In this document: in pieces, positions 62,719-64,000 of the stretch
Numbering within the stretch: the first letter of the stretch is position 1
Layout: every line of letters starts with the position of its first letter
Origin: Streptomyces zaomyceticus
GTDB lineage: Bacteria > Actinomycetota > Actinomycetes > Streptomycetales > Streptomycetaceae
Assembly: GCF_014656215.1 (NCBI RefSeq)
Contig: NZ_BNBZ01000001.1
Span: 62,001-126,000, forward strand
Length of the DNA: 64,000 nucleotides
Direction of reading: 5' to 3'
Made by a program: the position numbers and the translations under genes
The notes under the pieces: model-generated
What the model was told of the DNA's origin: nothing
Databases searched by the model: none
What the model saw: only the letters and a program-made list of their open reading frames with translations

Positions 62719-64000
62719 TCACGGAGTCGGGTCGAGGGCGTCGTAACGGCGGAAATTGCGCCCGTACAGGGCGAGGACACCGACCGCGAGGACACAGGCG
62801 ATTCCGCCGCCCGTGACCGCCACGGCGGGCGAGGTCAGATCGGCCACCGAGCCCGCGAGGAAGTCCCCGAGCCGGGGCCCGCCCGCGACCACCACGATGA
62901 AGACGCCCTGGAGCCGGCCCCGCATCTCGTCCGGCGCGGCGACCTGCATCATCGTGTTCCGGAAGATCATCGAGACGGTGTCGGAGTAGCCGGCGAGGGC
63001 GAGCAGGAGCAGCCCCAGCCAGAGGTTCCGGGTGAGTCCGAAGACGGCGATCGCGGTGCCCCAGCAGGCCACGGCGATCAGGATCGCCTGCCCGTGGTGG
63101 CGGATACGACCCTGCCAGCCGGAGAGCACCCCGCCGAGGAGCGCGCCGAACGCGGGCGCGGCGACGAGGAGTCCGGTGGTCTTCGCGTCGCCGCCGTACC
63201 AGAGGACGGCGACGGCCGGGAACAGGGCGCGGGGGTGGGCGAGGATCATCGCGCAGAAGTCCGAGAAGAACGTCATGCGCAGGTTGGGGCGGGTGGCGAG
63301 GAAGCGCAGCCCGTCGAGGACGGAGGCGCGCTTGTCGCCCTTCCGGTCCGGGAGCATGGACGGCAGCCGCCACATCGCGTAGAGGCTCGCGGAGAAGGCG
63401 ACGGCGTCGACGAGGTACGCGGTCTGGTAGCCGGCGAGGCCGACGATCAGGCCGCCGAGGCTGGGCCCGACGAGGGTGCCGAAGGTCATGACCATCGAGT
63501 TCAGCGCGTTGGCGGCGCGCAGCTGCTCGGGCGGCAGGAGCCGGGGGATCATCGAGGTGCGGGCGGGCGAGTTGAGCGCGGCGCACACGGCCTGGAGGGC
63601 GACGATCCCGTACAGGAACCAGACCCGGTGGAAGCCCGCGAACGCGGCGGCGGCCAGCGCGATCGACAGCACGGCGGAGCCGCAGGCGCTGAAGAGCCCG
63701 AGCTTGCGGCGGTCGACGGTGTCGGCGATGGCGCCGCCGTACAGCCCGAACACGACGAGCGGCACGAGCGAGAACAGGCCGACGAGCCCGACGGAGAACG
63801 GCGAGCCGGTGATGTCGTACACCTGGAGGGAGACGGCGAGGGCCGTCATGCCCTGGCCGACCCAGGAGACGGTGCTCCCGAACCAGAGGCGGCGGTAGTG
63901 CGCCGAGGTCCTCAGCGGGGTGAGATCGGCGAAGAGCCTGCGGCGGTCCTGCGCCTCGGGCGGCGGCTCGGCCTGCGGCCGGGACGGGGGCTCGGGCCGC
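62719..64000 (-). CDS. MFS efflux transporter, 5' end beyond the window
   Basis: The visible part codes for about 427 residues and the reading frame is open to the right edge, so the start codon is outside. Upstream of an internal Met at 63849 the frame still encodes a family-typical start (RRRLFADLTPLRTSAHYRR, then LWFGSTVSWVGQGMT), preceded by a Pro/Glu-rich stretch. The Met at 63849 is therefore not the real start. Conserved blocks: GGAIADTVDRRKLGL, NSPARTSMIPRLLPPEQLRAANAL, FRNTMMQVAAPDEMRGRLQGVF. The family (EntS/MFS_3-like) exports siderophores or drugs. The stop lies 155 bp upstream of the protease start. Confidence 0.85.
   Translation of the reverse strand, partial: RPEPPSRPQAEPPPEAQDRRRLFADLTPLRTSAHYRRLWFGSTVSWVGQGMTALAVSLQVYDITGSPFSVGLVGLFSLVPLVVFGLYGGAIADTVDRRKLGLFSACGSAVLSIALAAAAFAGFHRVWFLYGIVALQAVCAALNSPARTSMIPRLLPPEQLRAANALNSMVMTFGTLVGPSLGGLIVGLAGYQTAYLVDAVAFSASLYAMWRLPSMLPDRKGDKRASVLDGLRFLATRPNLRMTFFSDFCAMILAHPRALFPAVAVLWYGGDAKTTGLLVAAPAFGALLGGVLSGWQGRIRHHGQAILIAVACWGTAIAVFGLTRNLWLGLLLLALAGYSDTVSMIFRNTMMQVAAPDEMRGRLQGVFIVVVAGGPRLGDFLAGSVADLTSPAVAVTGGGIACVLAVGVLALYGRNFRRYDALDPTP

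Noticed and set aside
59003..62746. Long open frame antisense to the S8 protease (over 1200 codons)
   Set aside because: Low-complexity Gly/Val/Ala/Arg translation with no motif; the protease on the other strand has signal peptide and full catalytic triad.
62719..63849. MFS gene starting at the Met at 63849
   Set aside because: The frame upstream of this Met still encodes the conserved N-terminal helix of the family and stays open to the edge of the window, so the true start lies outside.

Overview
The window is high-GC actinobacterial DNA and reads as a Streptomyces chromosome. Support for this: GTG and TTG starts are common, many genes have a TANNNT box only 6-8 nt before the start codon (leaderless promoters), and four features match Streptomyces families I recognise. 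These are the fasR-fabD-fabH-acpP-fabF cluster, a malonyl-CoA synthetase very like S. coelicolor MatB, an MreB-like Mbl protein and an AfsQ-type regulatory trio. From memory, not from a search, the fab cluster, matB and mbl lie within about 65 genes of each other in S. coelicolor, so this looks like conserved core chromosome with accessory insertions. No rRNA, tRNA, CRISPR array, transposase or integrase was found.

Left third (1-18 kb). Two paralogous alpha/beta-hydrolases (DUF1023) flank a DesK/NarL-type two-component system. The second hydrolase is translationally coupled to a membrane acyltransferase. CCCCGGTATG boxes and an inverted repeat occur upstream of both the kinase and the second hydrolase. 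Next come a SUKH-3 orphan immunity-like gene, an aldo/keto reductase with its MerR regulator, a serine hydrolase, an AfsQ-like response regulator/kinase/lipoprotein operon, a MurJ flippase overlapping a FemX-type transferase, a lipoprotein L,D-transpeptidase and a pirin.

Middle (18-42 kb). The type II fatty-acid synthase core and its activator FasR are closed by a strong terminator. They are followed by a PQQ-like propeller membrane protein, a DUF3145 protein and an SGNH hydrolase lipoprotein. A group of regulator/enzyme pairs follows: GH3 glucosidase/TetR, hydroxyisobutyrate-type dehydrogenase/LysR, M4 metalloprotease/LysR, and quinone-type oxidoreductase/MarR. Between them lie a nitrilase, a PL3 pectate lyase, an EI24 membrane protein, a Ser/Thr kinase with a pentapeptide-repeat linker, and an Ohr peroxidase.

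Right third (42-64 kb). A 2099-residue exported RHS protein dominates. It has an unrecognised C-terminal domain, a small membrane protein gene directly downstream (candidate immunity) and a divergent secreted DNRLRE/FG-GAP protein. After a perfect 44-bp palindromic terminator come a zinc-ribbon/proline-rich membrane protein, mbl, a GAF histidine kinase with a degenerate ATPase domain, a NarK-like transporter, matB, a large S8 protease and a major-facilitator gene whose 5' end lies beyond the window.

Functionally the window combines lipid supply (fasR-fab, matB), cell-wall building (murJ, femX, LDT, mbl), exported degradative enzymes (GH3, PL3, M4, S8, SGNH) and a polymorphic-toxin-like locus. 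The RHS locus and the two-component/hydrolase/acyltransferase module are the best candidates for undescribed systems.
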